Positions 8,069 to 20,639 of a stretch of 64,000 nucleotides of DNA are shown one piece after another. The translations under genes and the position numbers were made by a program. The DNA is taken from the NCBI RefSeq assembly GCF_043290135.1, contig NW_027464588.1:7634001-7698000 (forward strand), in the 5' to 3' direction. The notes below the pieces were generated by a model that saw nothing but the letters and a program-made list of their open reading frames with translations, did not search any database and had not been told where the DNA came from. The DNA is from Rhipicephalus microplus (taxonomy: Eukaryota; Arthropoda; Arachnida; Ixodida; Ixodidae). Each line of letters opens with the position of its first letter. Position 1 is the stretch's first letter.

Positions 8069-11000
8069 CGCCGGTCCCGAGTGCGATCGTCGACCGAGTG
8101 AAAGGAGCATGTCGGTGTTCATGTGATTTGATCTGTGACTCTCTGTGCTAAAAACGAGTGTAAACAAACTTCGGAGGTTCGAAGACTTGAGCGTGAGCCC
8201 TCGTCTACCGCGGAGGCAATTCACAGCGGTGTCATCTGCAGCCAGCGCAGGCCTCTACCTTTTAGTTCGTATGAACCAGCACATGCGAGAAACCTTGGCT
8301 GAAAAAGCTCTACGGTAGCTTCCGTCGCAACATAGACACCATATACGACGCCCGAAACATCGCGTAGTTCATACGGAGGAGTTTTTATCTGCACTGTGTT
8401 TGTTTTCAACATCGGTATTCATCATCGCTGAAAGCGAACATCACACTAGCCAACACATTTCGGTGATGTGACAACGTACGTACTTATAGAAGTGTATTCG
8501 CGAATTGTACGACGCTGAAACATTCGTTGGCTTCGGTGCAAATTGTTTTCGTGTGTTGCCAAGCTAATAACAAGCATGCGCTGGTTGGTAGCAGTGTGAG
8601 GTGACTTCGTGTCGGGTACCACCAACGCTGAAACATTCAGCTGTCAGTGGTCTTGATTCCATACCACCCTCGCCGTTACTAACTGCGCTTACTACCAGGT
8701 TTATAACATGTGTGACAAACCGTTACTACCCAAAAATTTTTAAGTACTACTACCCTTTTTTCTAATAGTGTACACCACACATCACTACAATCTTCCTGAC
8801 GCACTTCCGTACTTTGTTCAAGATGCCTGGGGGTCGATAAGTGCCTTCTTTTATTTAGTTCTAAGTTATATCGCCACACATTTGTGTTCACAAATGACAC
8901 TAGTCACTTTCGTTATAGTACAAAATAATTATGTCTAACTTAGTTTCATGAGATCCATAAAAATGCACTGCTGAACAGCCGAAGGACAAAAGCAACGTAA
9001 AATAAAGGTGCGTGGTTGCATCTCCCAAATGAATAAACGAGGTTCGGTGCAAATAAGCTGACTACGTATTTAATGCAAAACGAGAAATAATTTGTGTTGA
9101 CAGGGATGTTTCACACTCAACCCTGAAAAAAAATCAGTCAGAGCGGGTCCGTAAATGAAACCATGAGACAATATCCCCACAAAGTCAATGGTGTTCGAAA
9201 GGTCAAAGAAAATGACATATGAGTATATGAAAGTGAAAAGCAGCAAAATGAATAAAGATGCAAAAGATAAGATGCAGCATATAAAAACTATAGCTTTAGC
9301 TTTTCCCGTGCAGCTTGAAAGGCTTCCAACAGCCTGGAACTGCACGCAAATGCGAGGGAGCATCGCAGACTAATACCCTATATGACAGGATGCAGAGTAA
9401 TCTGTTCTTTTATTTTTTTGCATACATGCTCTCACTGTGAGATTGCTGACCCCGCTGCCATTAGGAACGGAACCCAGAAAGCCACCCCTCTCATGACCAA
9501 CACGCCATCTTCCAGTTTTGCCGCTGTATAATGCAGGGCGGAGAGTATGGCACGGCTGAATAAGACTGTGAAAGGCGGTGGACGTTACTCTAAAAGCTAG
9601 ACAGCTCAGATTACAAGAGTGTTTGGCGATCATTATTCAAAAATTGTTAAGGGTGTACATTATTCCTGAGCAAGCCGGATTGTCATAATGGCCGTAGCAT
9701 TTATCACGTGTCACATTCTGTGAATTCTTTCTTTTTTTCGCAATCTTCCACAACAAAAAAAAATTGGCCCCGTATGTACATGTTATTCTGCATGTGTTGT
9801 CGAAAGACGATAGCCTTGCATGTGGTGGGAGTGAAAAAAACATTTATTTGATGTTCTGTGCAAGAAAATTGGTGATTGGTATTCTGGAGGCGCTGCGTTA
9901 GAGTGCCCCGAGTGTGCAGCGGAGGCAAATGAGCGCATCAAGGCACGTCACACATAAGACATGAGCGCCATCTGGCAGTTTTCTTAGAAAACAAAGCGCG
10001 TGGCTCTGAGACGAGTGTATGCTCCCGTCTCGGAGGTGATAGGGTGTACAACGCAAGGCGACGGGTAGGCGGCACCACCGTCTCGTTTTTGCAAATCGTT
10101 GGAAACACTCGCCTTTTCGTGCAAGCGTGACATGGTCAGCGCAGCGTGATCAGCGCTACGGTCCTTAAAATTATTTATGTATGTCTTTTCTAGTAAAAGA
10201 CGAACATGCAGAATATATACGTGTTGTTATGACGCCCCATACATGTGCAATAATTTCTTTTTATTTGGCAATTGCACAATTATGAACAGTGAAGCTTGAG
10301 CAACATTGGCGGGTGCTGCGGATGGGGTCGGCCGTTTCAATTACCCGACGCAGTTAAAAGTGGACAAACAGACAAGTGTACAGACAGAACAAAATATTTT
10401 AGTCGGATGTCTCCAAGAAAGACTATCGTCTTTAATACGTTGGAGTCACTTAGCATATGATTTGGTTGCGCTACAGAAAGAACAATCACATAACGCATCG
10501 TAGCTATTATAAGTCTTGTCTTTGTCATTTGATATTATTTATCTTTTCCTGATATATACTTAGAAAGCATGAGCCTTTCGGCTCTCAGAACGCGTTACTT
10601 CATTAGAATAAAAAAACTAACAACGGGTATAACCGTTCAGTTCATTTCAAGACGCAAAAAAGTTTATTTATTCAATTAATTATTGTCGTCCTCTTAAGGC
10701 GCGAAGGCAGTCGCATTGCGAAGATGAATGGCATAACAATATATCATCTAACAATTTTGAAGATGGCAAGTTCTTCTACTGCTAAAACGGATGGAGGACG
10801 GCGGCTATAGTCCCTACTTTTTTGTGGAAAAAAAAACTAAAGAAATAACGAAGGTAACAAGTGTTAGGGTAGCATAAAGGAAATATAACTTTAATATCAC
10901 GATCGATGCGTGGAGATAAGTAACCTGGGGGGAAGTAAATGGGTGTATTTAAGTGTTGGATTAAAGTCAAAAGTTCTGTAAAACATAGGTTTAGCCGAAA

Positions 11001-12480
11001 GTACTTGTGGGGCCACTTAAGTGACGGTACGCTTAAAATATCTTTCATAGAAGAATCTCGTGTAGCGGGAGCAATTAAAGAGCACAAAACCAGCTGCGTG
11101 CTTCTGAAAGAATTCAAGGGCTGTAGTTAGTTCGGAGCTAGATGGATCCGAAAGAGAACAAGCCTGTTTCAATTTAGATCCAACGAGCATTAACACAATT
11201 TGAGTTTTAAATCTAGAAACGATGGCGAAGAATAACGGTTTTGAGGTCCAAGCATGCATTTTTTGTCAATTATTTAGAATTCCCACGTGCATATTCTAAA
11301 GAAAGTTGTAAGTTATCTACCCACAAAAATAATGGTAACCAGTAGGAAGGTTAAGCGTGGAATTGCAAAGGATATAGAAAAAGTCTTCATTAGCTTTATT
11401 TTGATCCATTCAAACCATAAACCAACAATTAGTAATGTTTATTTTCACGAGTCACTTGTCGCATCACTTGGAAACAGCGTCAATGTCAGCATTTGAAAAG
11501 TTGAAACTTCATGTGAGTTATGTAGGGCACGATACTACACGTAATCATCAGCGAAAAACCTAGTGGTAGATTCAAATCCAAGAAGTAAGTCATTATAAAA
11601 ATAAAAATTATGTGACCAATACGAAACTCAATGATAAAGTTTGTTGTAGCAGTAATGATCTGAAAGTTAATGTTATTACCGTGGGAACGTTCTGTAGACT
11701 GTTGGTGACAAAGAAGTGAATGCAGTTTAAAAAATAAGGATCTATACTGAGCTTGCTTCCTTTCAAGAGTAAGAGAGTACGCAAAACAGTGTCGAAGGCT
11801 TTAGCCTAATCTAAAAAAAATAAGGTAGAAAGGGAAGATGGAAGTTTGCGATGAAAAACACGTAAGCACGTTCTGTGGAGCCGACCTTTGCACAAATAGA
11901 CTCGTCTTCCTGAAGACTGAAACAGAACTGATTTCTTAAGCACTAGTGTCTATACTGTTCGTACCATGACGAATATACGTGACGGAAATACGTCAGTAGA
12001 GCCTTTGTGGACCCCGGCATAAAACACTTTTATTAAAAAAAAAAACACCAGGCCTCCGCAGAACGCATTGCACACTCACAGCAAAAGCTTGAACAGCGAT
12101 TGGCTTTTAGCATTTGTTAAACACTCTTTGGGTAATTGAAACGAGATCTGCAGGAAACCTACTACGCCACCAATTATCGTAATGCCATAGTGGTAGGAAA
12201 CCGCTCAATATGCCGTCCTTTGTCATTTTTCGAAGAAGCGTGGTACCCGCTGCATACTTGCAAGGAGTTTTGTGCAATTTTATTATGCCGCGGTTGTCGG
12301 AGATAAAAAAGTATGCCTGAAGCTATTGTAATAGGTTGGAGCATTCGATTACACTCGTCATGAACTTCGCATTGTTTGACGCAAAATTATTATTTTCTGC
12401 TCTGACACGTTTTATTACTCACAATAACACCATTCCTTTCCTGACGTCAATCAAGCCTTCCTAAGACCAGTTTACGACAA
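8069..12480. other. Long stretch without recognised genes
   Basis: Mostly AT-rich DNA. Around 11990-12050 the text GTGGACCCCGGCATAAAACAC followed by an A-run looks like the 3' tail of a SINE or LINE. ORFs of 60-110 codons on both strands (for example 9070-9363 minus, 10782-11117 minus) show no domain and are probably chance. Confidence 0.45.
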
Positions 12481-12485
12481 AATTT

Positions 12486-12560
12486 TAAGCATCGGCGTGT
12501 CCGTCTGGTAGAATACTTAGCTGGCACGCATGAAACTCGGGTTCTAATCCCTTTGGATCC
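12486..12560 (+). repeat. tRNA-like sequence, probable SINE head
   Basis: GTGTCCGTCTGGTAGAATAC resembles a type II RNA polymerase III A box region. CGGGTTCTAATCC about 35 bases later fits the B-box consensus GGTTCRANYCC. The acceptor stem cannot be closed convincingly, so this is a tRNA-derived repeat, not a tRNA gene. Confidence 0.4.
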
Positions 12561-12599
12561 ATAGAATCCGGCAATTACTTTTCTTTTTACTATTTCGCG

Positions 12600-15288
12600 C
12601 GAAGGTAGTTAAGGACACCATCTGCGGCGACGGACAACTACGGCGCTCGCGTCTCGGTGATCTCATGACGGCACTCGCTGTAAAAATTAAAACTTGAGCC
12701 GTAATAAAACTCAAGCATTTTGCGTGGCAATAAGCTCTTTACCATAGAGCCATGCAAGATCATAAATCTGCTTTTAATGAAGGCAACATGCAGGCAAAAG
12801 CCAGTGCAATTCCAAATGTGGTTGTCCTTGAGGATATTTAATGCTATAACTAAGCAATAAACACTACACGTCTAAATCTACGATGCATACGTGATGGAGA
12901 TTTCACGTCACTCTTAGTTCCATTGCTAACTTCACGTTTATAGCTGCTTAGTAACGATAAAATTCGCAAGCTCTGCTAACTGCTGCGGCTAGCACGCAAA
13001 AATGCCGTGAACGCCGTAAAGGACGCCAGAAAATAGTGAGTGTGTTTGCTAATATTATGCTATATTTGAATGCTCTACAACCACTAGAGTGCGCTCACAA
13101 AAAGATTTTAACAGCCACAACTTGCTATTTTTAACAAGCGCGCACAATAATCTCGCCCTTGCAAATTCATTTCCACCTCTTTGATTTTTGTACGAGCAAC
13201 AAAATCGGAGTCCGTTGGTGCTTCCGGCAATTCGCTTCAGTTGTGTTGAAGCGACCTGGGCAAGTGACTGAGCGCTAAGCTATTTCGCTTAGCGAAATAG
13301 CTTCGCGAGATACTGAAATAAATTTGCATGTTTTTATGTAAGCGTTATGTAACAAAGATTAGGCCAAAGCATTTATTTTCTTATTTTGTGTCCTCACATC
13401 TTGTGTCAACAAAAACTTGCAATACATAGAAGAGGGAGCTCTACTCAATCAATTCCAACGTCACACTGATAACGGTTATTCTGACATTCTGAATCACGTT
13501 ATTACCAGAAAAGTAATCCCACACATGTACAATGTTTCTCGAAACAACCCTTACATGTTGATCATCGATGTTGGTTGAAGATATGCAATATTTTCCAGCA
13601 TTTCTTCTTCTACACCATGCCTAATACTATGATGAATGTAATTTTCCCCATTACGCGATGAGCCACACTAAAACACACGTGTTGCAAAGCTACCCGAAGA
13701 TTAGTGGTCGTGGTCCTAACTGCAGCTTGGCGCACCGCTCTTGAATGCCATCAGCGTTGATTTGGAAGACTAGCGCCGTGCCTGGTGAGGATAATGGCTC
13801 GACCGGTAACGGCGTTTTGGCTGCACTGAAGTGTCATAGGTGATGTTTCTCTAGCTAGTGCATAAGAACGCAAAATGACGAAAGTTTCTGGTCGTGCCAA
13901 ACAAAGTCCCACTGTGACTGCATAAAGTCTTAGCAGTGTGCAACAACATGTGAAAATGACGTCATCAAGCCGCATGTTCACGCCAACGCATGGCCCAACT
14001 TGAATTCAGATGATCAGCTCCTTCTGTTTTACTATTGTGAACTATATCACTTTCGAGCTATGCTTATTTGATTTTTTTTACTGACATTGTATGGGTATGT
14101 AGGGTGCTTTATTTCCTTTACTGATTATAACACAAATAAAAAACAGGCATTCCAAACAAAAAGAATTTAAAACGAAATTTATTAACTGGAATTTTAAATA
14201 AAAATAAATATGAGTTCAAGATTAGGTGGCATTGGGAAATCGCATGGAAGTGCATTTGAGTAAACTTGGGATAGGAATTTTCTGTAGGCACCCACCCAGT
14301 GCGTGCGTTGAACAAGCCTACCATTTACAAAAAAAAAACCATCTGCAACATTCTCATATGGCGCTAGAAAGCTTTTATTTTGTATTTATCTTTTTAAATA
14401 CTCAATAATAAATATTTGTTTTTTTTACCTATAGCATAGGAGTCAAAATTTGTCGCCTGCTTAGGAGCGATCCGCAGAATATTTTGCGATTCAAAATAAG
14501 CACCAGCTTACGCAATACTTGTGATCACTGGGCTGAGTGGTGTGAAAGAACTTGCTTATAGCTTAGTTTATTTGGTTACGCATCTAAGTTGTAGCATCAT
14601 TTCACGCGGAAATAACTACACTCTGCCACACTGCATTAGCCGTGCATGATGTACCCAAAGTAAACATGATTACAATCTGCTAATGATTGTATCACTATGC
14701 TCGCCAAATAACCAAGACACCTAAATACACTTTAGCATACGCAATACACAAGTTTTGTTATAGACTGGACGAACGTCCTTCGCGGGACGACGTTCAAGAC
14801 ATTTGCGTTATCAGCGTTTAACAAACGTAACTTCTGTACCGTACTCCACCTTACTTCAAATGAGTTGCAAATGGTCTCAAACCTCTCATTGTCTTTGATA
14901 AATTGCACCAATGTTTTCGGCTTAGACGTAACCTCGTGACAATTGTCGAGCAATCAAGTTGATTGCTGGGTCGCGCCCCTTAGTGATTAGGCATAATGCG
15001 CCAGGGTGGTAAACGATGTGGCGTGGCACGTTTCGTTACATTCCTTATTCACACCTACATTGTCCCGCGCATTGCGGACAGTGTTTCCCACAGAGCTCCT
15101 ATCTTCAGGATAGCTGTTTGTTTTAGTTGGTGCAGCGGAAATTTTTGTTGTCATGTTAGGTTATATTGCAAAAGAATACGCCCGCCTGTGTCTCGAAAAT
15201 AAGTATCATCCGAACACAAAGCATATGTCAACATGCTGCCATGGTAAACAGCAGAAGGCTACCAAAACTAAACATACCGTGAATGGAG
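12600..15288. other. No gene recognised
   Basis: AT-rich DNA with a perfect palindrome at 13277-13303 (listed separately). The ORFs 13751-13981 minus and 14732-14953 minus are short and without motifs. Confidence 0.45.
13277..13303. repeat. 27-bp near-perfect palindrome
   Basis: AAGCTATTTCGCT and its exact reverse complement AGCGAAATAGCTT are separated by one T. CGCTAAGC at 13273 can pair with GCTTAGCG as an alternative, so two overlapping hairpins are possible. Confidence 0.8.
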
Positions 15289-15301
15289 ATCGGGAAATAA
15301 G

Positions 15302-15543
15302 ATGATTGATTGATTTGTGGGGTTTAACGTCCCAAAAGCACTATTTGATTATGAGATGCCGTAGTGGAGAGCTCCGGCAATTTTGACCACCTGGAGTTCT
15401 TAAACGTGCACCCTAATCTGAGTACACGGGCCTACAACATTTCCGCCTCCATCGGAAATGCAGCCGCCACAGCCGAGATTTGATCCCGCGACGCGCGGGT
15501 CAGCAGCCGAGTACCTTAGCCACTAGACCAACGTGGCGGGGCA
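15302..15543 (-). mobile_element. tRNA-derived SINE (Ruka-like), full length, minus strand
   Basis: Flanked by an exact 13-bp repeat ATCGGGAAATAAG at 15289-15301 and 15544-15556. Read on the minus strand it starts CGCCACGTTGGTCTAGTGG, contains an A box (TAGTGGCTAAGGTA), a B box (GCGGGATCAAATC) and the family body, and ends in CAATCAATCATC. It is the best-preserved copy with both ends defined. Confidence 0.9.
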
Positions 15544-15862
15544 ATCGGGAAATAAGCGTCCGTCTACTTTGATGTAGACAGAGGGCGCGCAAAATATGTC
15601 TTTTAGATGCGGAGCATCTAATACTCGAGGCTTGTAGTGCGGCGCCGTCCGCAAGCTTCCTCCTCCTTCTTCCACCATCTGTGCATCCCTTCCTCCTCTA
15701 CACACCGCGCGCGCTTCACTCCTCCACCATCTGTGCACCCTTCCTCCTCTACACACCGCGTGCGCTTCGAGAACATCGGCAGCTGACGCGCGTGCATGCG
15801 CCGTTGCGCTTCTCCCCCTTCTCGAACATTCGACAGCTGACAGTGCATGCGCCGTCGCGCTG

Positions 15863-15898
15863 TATATATACTCAAGGTCGGCGCTCGCTCGCTCAGTT
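15863..15898 (+). promoter_or_regulatory. Core promoter of PE copy 2
   Basis: The TATATATA run starts at 15863 and the TCAGTT initiator is at 15893-15898, with A+1 at 15895. The 32-base spacing matches PE copy 1 exactly. Confidence 0.6.
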
Positions 15899-15950
15899 GC
15901 CGCTCGTCGGTAGGTTTGTACGGCGCGTCGACGTCCAAGGTCGCGGTGAA

Positions 15951-16091
15951 ATGAATTCCAACGAATCCACAAACACAATGATCGACGTCCCTTCGACCAG
16001 CGCCGCCCTTTCGCATACGTGTGTACGTGTTCACTCATTTAACACCCCCTCCTACAACCACGTTAACCAATTTAGCCATCGACCCAAGTAA
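15951..16091 (+). CDS. Short conserved ORF of PE copy 2
   Basis: The 46 residues are identical to the copy 1 ORF except Thr for Lys at residue 7 and Thr for Ala at residue 32. The ORF opens 56 nt below the predicted start site and ends on the TAA embedded in the CAA/GTAAGT donor (GT at 16088-16089). A second donor follows at 16149-16150. There are no indels between copies. Conservation may reflect recency rather than selection. Confidence 0.4.
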   Translation: MNSNESTNTMIDVPSTSAALSHTCVRVHSFNTPSYNHVNQFSHRPK

Positions 16092-16238
16092 GTCGCCATT
16101 TAACACCCCATTTCACAACCACGTTAACCAATTTAGCCATCGACCCAAGTAAGTCGCACTTTAACACCCCGTTAACCAATTATATGCTCCGCATCCTCCT
16201 TAGTGTTCCCCCGAGGGAAGCTGCGGGCAATTTTTTTT

Positions 16239-17099
16239 AAATGATTGCATGTTGGGTAAACACAAAGCTTTTGCTCAAATGGTCGGTGGCATTGTCCTTT
16301 GAATAACCGAGTAAAAAAACAACTTTACTTAAAAGTGCTTAACACAACTTTACAATTACCATCGGGAGGATTCGCCGTTTGGGTAGTGGACTATCTTCAG
16401 GATGCACATAACGAACGCTAACTGGAGCTAACGGCGCTTACACTTACTGTTTGTTTTGTCCGCGAGAATTCGGAAGTTTTGACGGTGTGTTTGTTTTTTC
16501 ACTAAGTAAATTGTATTACGGCTCCGCTAATGCAACTCACTTTGAGGAATAGCTTAAGTTGAATAAAGATAAAAAAGCACCACGGCTTACAACCGTGAAA
16601 TTACTCAATAGCTGGTTTGTATCCGTGATTTGCATACGTGATCAATCAGAATTTTTTTCTTTCCTTTTTCTACCATGCAGCTATGACGCAAACACTTTAA
16701 AACTGTCGGGATCGTGTTTCATAAGCGCATATAACTGATGATTCATTAAACCATAATGGTACGTAGGAGTGCACTGCTGTATGAATATTTGTGAACTCGC
16801 AGTATACACTCAGAAAGTGGTATTGCCACAAGGTGAATATTTAGTCGATAAAATGGGTTCCAAGTACCTCCAATTTTTTAGATGCAAAATCATCTTAAGC
16901 TAGGGGCAGTGTCCGTTCTGCGGCGGCCGCACCCGTACTGCGCATGCTCGAAATCTCCCCTCCCCTCGCGCTACAAGAGGGGAGAGAAAGTTGTTTGAGT
17001 GCTGCCTCCACTTCGTTTTTCATATGCCATTTCTCTCTATATGCCACAATATGAGCCGGTACTATCTTGCTCCTGTTACTATCTTTCACAACATTGCCA
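16239..17099. other. No gene recognised
   Basis: AT-rich to about 16890, then a GC-rich patch with GCGGCGGCCGC near 16921 and GCGCATGC near 16938. ORFs here are short and overlap on both strands. Confidence 0.4.
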
Positions 17100-17104
17100 T
17101 GGGA

Positions 17105-17330
17105 GCTCCCAAACCAGAACGTAAATGGCAGCGCCGGCAAGTGAATCTCGAAGCGTCGTGGCTGCAAAAGCGCGCGTTCGCTGCGCTTCCGTCGTCCTCT
17201 CTCTCTATTTCTGCAACAGAGTGCGAAACACCATGAACAACGTCAACGTCTTCGCTAGTTCCTGCGGCAGCGCCACCACGAGGTAGCAGGGAAGCCAAAC
17301 GTAAACGTCAGCGTCGACAAGTGGTAATTC
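17105..17330 (+). repeat. Diverged duplicated motif block
   Basis: A stretch reading CCAAACCAGAACGTAAATGG, then CAGCGCCGGCAAGTG (17107-17141), is echoed by CCAAACGTAAACG, then TCAGCGTCGACAAGTG (about 17294-17322). They lie some 185 bases apart. Both encode basic peptides, but neither frame stays open. This may be a decayed tandem repeat or transposon. Confidence 0.4.
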
Positions 17331-17974
17331 AGACGCCTCGACAACCACCGTAACTTAAGTAACATAAAAGAAACGGAAACTCAAAGTGCACCCTCCGCCA
17401 TGCTTTCGCATCCCACCATGGTTGCCGATAGAGAAATTTAATGTGTAACTTTATTGGGGCGAAGATCCTTATTGCGGCACCCATTCATCCCTCGTAGCAG
17501 TAGTAGTGTTTAACCAGTGAAACATTTTGACCTCCAAGATGGTGCTGGTGAGAGATTTCTTTTGTGCATCGTTGAACAATAAAAGATAGTGCTCAATGTA
17601 CATGCCAACGGCTGCTAATGGGGAATGATAGACAGGAGCATTCGCCTTTTAGTTGACGTGTACGCTACAAATTTTTTGTTGTTCAACAATGCACAGAAGA
17701 CAAGAAAGGGTTGCTACGTTATACTGGCTGGGCGTAACCTCCTAGGTTTTAGAAAGGTTTAGGGAGCGTCGAGCCGCCGTGCCATGAATACAGTGAACTA
17801 GTATATACCATGAACTCGAGGTGGTTAAAGGTGGGAAGTAGACACGAAGCGCAAGCTGTAAGAAAGTGTGCGTGTGCCTCCTGTCATTCAGTCCTTGGAA
17901 TGTCCGCTGGATGGCGGTGCATCTATATGAGGAATACAAGATGAAAAGATGCGAGATGGTGGTACTTGGAGCGT

Positions 17975-18223
17975 TGAATAGGTGGACGAACGGACACACA
18001 TACAGATGCATGGATGGACTCATGGATGGCTGCACAGACGGATGGACGCATTGACGGACGCAGAAGCGGATGCATCGACAAAACCAGGGACGCACGCACA
18101 GATGAACGTGCGGACGCAGGAACAGATGCACGGACGGGCGGATGGATGCACGGGTGGCCACACAGACACAGGCATGGGTGGACGGAAGCGTGAACGAATT
18201 GACGGACGGATGCTTCGCCCCAC
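17975..18223. repeat. Degenerate GGACG/GATGGACG minisatellite
   Basis: Short units such as GGACGAACGGACAC, GGATGGAC and ACGGACGGATG repeat irregularly for about 250 bases. The resulting long ORFs on both strands are by-products of the repeat. The last 23 bases (18201-18223) recur inverted at 44689-44711, so the array belongs to a dispersed repeat. Confidence 0.75.
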
Positions 18224-19366
18224 TATCCATCATTTACTCTGTGGATATGCTGCCATTTTTTAACTGATGCATTATTCTGGCGTGCTGTCTCATTTCAACG
18301 TACCTTTAATATAAATGGTCCCTCACTTCACTGTATGGCTCGGAAGTTTTGATGTGACCTTGCGGTTATGATGAGTGCACCGACAGTGAGAAGCCTACTT
18401 TTAGCCAGGTGTTGCCGTTCATGTGGGAAAAAAAATCGACTCCAAAGACGATGTGCATGGCCCGAATAAAAAGTAACTGCAGCATACTGCTACAGATACG
18501 AAACGTGAGAGCCTTCGTTCGGCGAGCGACCATGAATTCTTCAATGCAATGACGGAAACAGCCACCCATAGGAAATAAAATGCAGCATGAAAACTTGGGA
18601 GCGCTAGCTCGGAAAGGAAGAACCTGAAAATTCAGCATATCACTCGGAGCCGTTTGGGCTGCGTTTTCATATAATGTTGAGCGCATTTACCCAACTTCCG
18701 CATAATACTAGAAGTGCCGCAAAGCTGCAGCAGATTAGTCTTTCTTAAGCGAATTGACAACTTTTAAGTTTAGGCAATTAGAGGAAAAAAAACAACGCAG
18801 AGAATGCAAGTAATTAGGCCACGCACGGCTTCGTTCTTATGATACAATTTTGCGTGAAACAAATGTGTGCCTTTCAATTTTTATGTGGGTAGAATAAGTG
18901 TACATTCTCTCTCTTGAACATCATAAAGACCTTAAAACAGTCGCAGTCATTTTCGTAATCCAGATGTTTTAGTGTCAGTTAGGCCTTATTTGCAGTGGAG
19001 GAGTCCAGTTATCTGTGCCTCAGGAAATAGCTATTGTATCTTAATTTTCAAGTTGACCTATTCAGAGATTTAGTACGAATTGTTTCATTTGTTACAAAAC
19101 ACCTGACTCTGCAACAAAACTGTTTTAGTATTGTCTTTCATTACGTTATACAAAAAACGGATTTATTGTGACAAGGAGGGAACCTTTATAGCTACGCGTA
19201 TTCTATTCAAGCATAGCCGAAGCCTAGGCTCAGTATGAGTATTAGTCAACTTCTGCATTCTTCGATTGTATGGAGGATATTCATGTTCTCTTGTTATCCT
19301 TGTAAGTGGTTGCTTCCAACTTTGTTTCTCTTTGTTATTTTTGTGAATAATCAATGCATTGCCCAA
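18224..19366. other. No gene recognised
   Basis: AT-rich. ORF 18366-18686 minus has 106 codons and no recognisable domain. Confidence 0.45.
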
Positions 19367-19394
19367 CTGCTACTCTCTCGAAAGAGAGTAGCAG
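19367..19394. repeat. Perfect 12-bp hairpin with CGAA loop
   Basis: CTGCTACTCTCT and AGAGAGTAGCAG flank the four-base loop CGAA with no mismatch. Confidence 0.8.
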
Positions 19395-20009
19395 TATTGT
19401 AAGTAAACAAATAAAAACTTCTAAGAGAGAAACAAGCTCGGTGGATTCTGCAGACGGCCGTCTATTTACGTGCAAGCATTCATTGTTTGTTATCTGTAAT
19501 ATTGTTGTGAATCGCTTCCGGCTTTTTTGCATTGCACTGCGTAAACTATCACTGTAAGTTTACAGTCGGACTTCAAATCGAGTGGGCTTTACGAACTCGG
19601 TAAAGTTATTGTGGATCAGGATGTGTCGGAAGTCCGTCATTCAAGGTGCTTTATACTGTAGGTATAAGGGCGGTGCGCAAGCATTACTGCATAGAACTTA
19701 GGCCTTTGTGATGGTGGATTTCACCCCAGGTACTTTTTCGCGGAACGGGGTGTCTTTCTCCGCATTCACAACTGATCGACTCGCTGTGTGTTCAAAAGAC
19801 TTGCGCAATGGGGAGCCTACTCTTTAATCTAGGTCACCCTCAATATAGAGCAAAAAGAAATAATAAAGCGGGAGAAGTTAGACGCTTAATTCAACTTTAT
19901 TTCCTACTCTTTCGCACACAACTAGAACTGATTTTTCGCACACAACTGAAACCTATTAAGTGCTCCTTTGAGGGTACTACTAAGCAAACAATGCTCCTAG
20001 AACGGTCTT
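19395..20009. other. No gene recognised
   Basis: Unassigned DNA up to the SINE. The last 15 bases (19995-20009) are the SINE's upstream target-site repeat. Confidence 0.4.
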
Positions 20010-20205
20010 GATGATGATATGTGGGGTTTAACGTCCCAAAACCACCATATGAATATGAGAGACGCTGTAGTGGAGGGCTCCGGAAATTTCGACCACCTGG
20101 GGTTCTTTAACGTGCACCCAAATCTGAGCACACGGGTCTACATCATTTCCGCCTCCACCGGAAATGCAGCCGCCGCAGCCGGGATTCGAACCCGCGACCT
20201 GCGGG
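20010..20205 (-). mobile_element. Ruka-like SINE, 5'-truncated, minus strand
   Basis: Flanked by TCCTAGAACGGTCTT (19995-20009) and the same 15-mer with one mismatch (20206-20220). The minus strand keeps the B box (GCGGGTTCGAATCC) but lacks the A-box end, so it is 5'-truncated on insertion, as LINE-driven retrotransposition often leaves. The duplication at the truncation point shows the truncation happened during insertion. Confidence 0.88.
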
Positions 20206-20639
20206 TCCTAGAACTGTCTTACGTTCCTTTTAGAAGTTTGCTAACTATGCTAACACTTCATTGAATTCTGGCAGTGGACTTGATCTGAAACTCATTCACG
20301 AGTACAGAAAACTTGGAAGTGAGAGGAGGGAATGTTTGCTAGTAAACAGATGTCATTTTGGTTTGTTCATAAAAAATATCGCCAGGCCTGGGCGGATTAG
20401 GCAGCACCGTCGCAATAACTGGAATAGTGGCCTTTCTACAGCTCCTTGTAGACTGTCTTGGGGAAAGTTGTAGAAGTACATATGTATGAGGTACCCACCA
20501 TGTCAGAAGTAATGGAAACTTTCATGAAGAAAGCAAGCATTAACAGACGATGGTGATGATTATCTATATAGTCTCACAAGGCAGTAGTGGAGTTGTGTCA
20601 TACTAAGGTCCCGGTCTGGGCAAGACAACTATGAAGTGC

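Larger units (their letters stand above)
15602..16238 (+). mobile_element. PE repeat copy 2, uninterrupted
   Basis: It matches 523-1748 without the hAT-like insertion. The 5' end TTAGATGCGGAGCATCTAA (15602-15620) is itself palindromic, and ATGCTCCGCATC occurs inverted near the 3' end (about 16184), although homology with copy 1 continues about 45 bases past that. It holds the same ordered parts: pyrimidine-rich units, a shorter GC array, a core promoter, an ORF and tandem donor units. No target-site duplication was found. The junction follows directly after a SINE and its duplication. Confidence 0.8.

Noticed and set aside
15602..16195. GATGCGGAGCAT and ATGCTCCGCATC as DNA-transposon terminal repeats of PE copy 2
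   Set aside because: Homology with copy 1 continues about 45 bases beyond the inner copy, and no duplication flanks them, so they are not the true ends.
17742..18263. ORFs of 163 and 93 codons on opposite strands
   Set aside because: By-products of the GGACG/GATG minisatellite.
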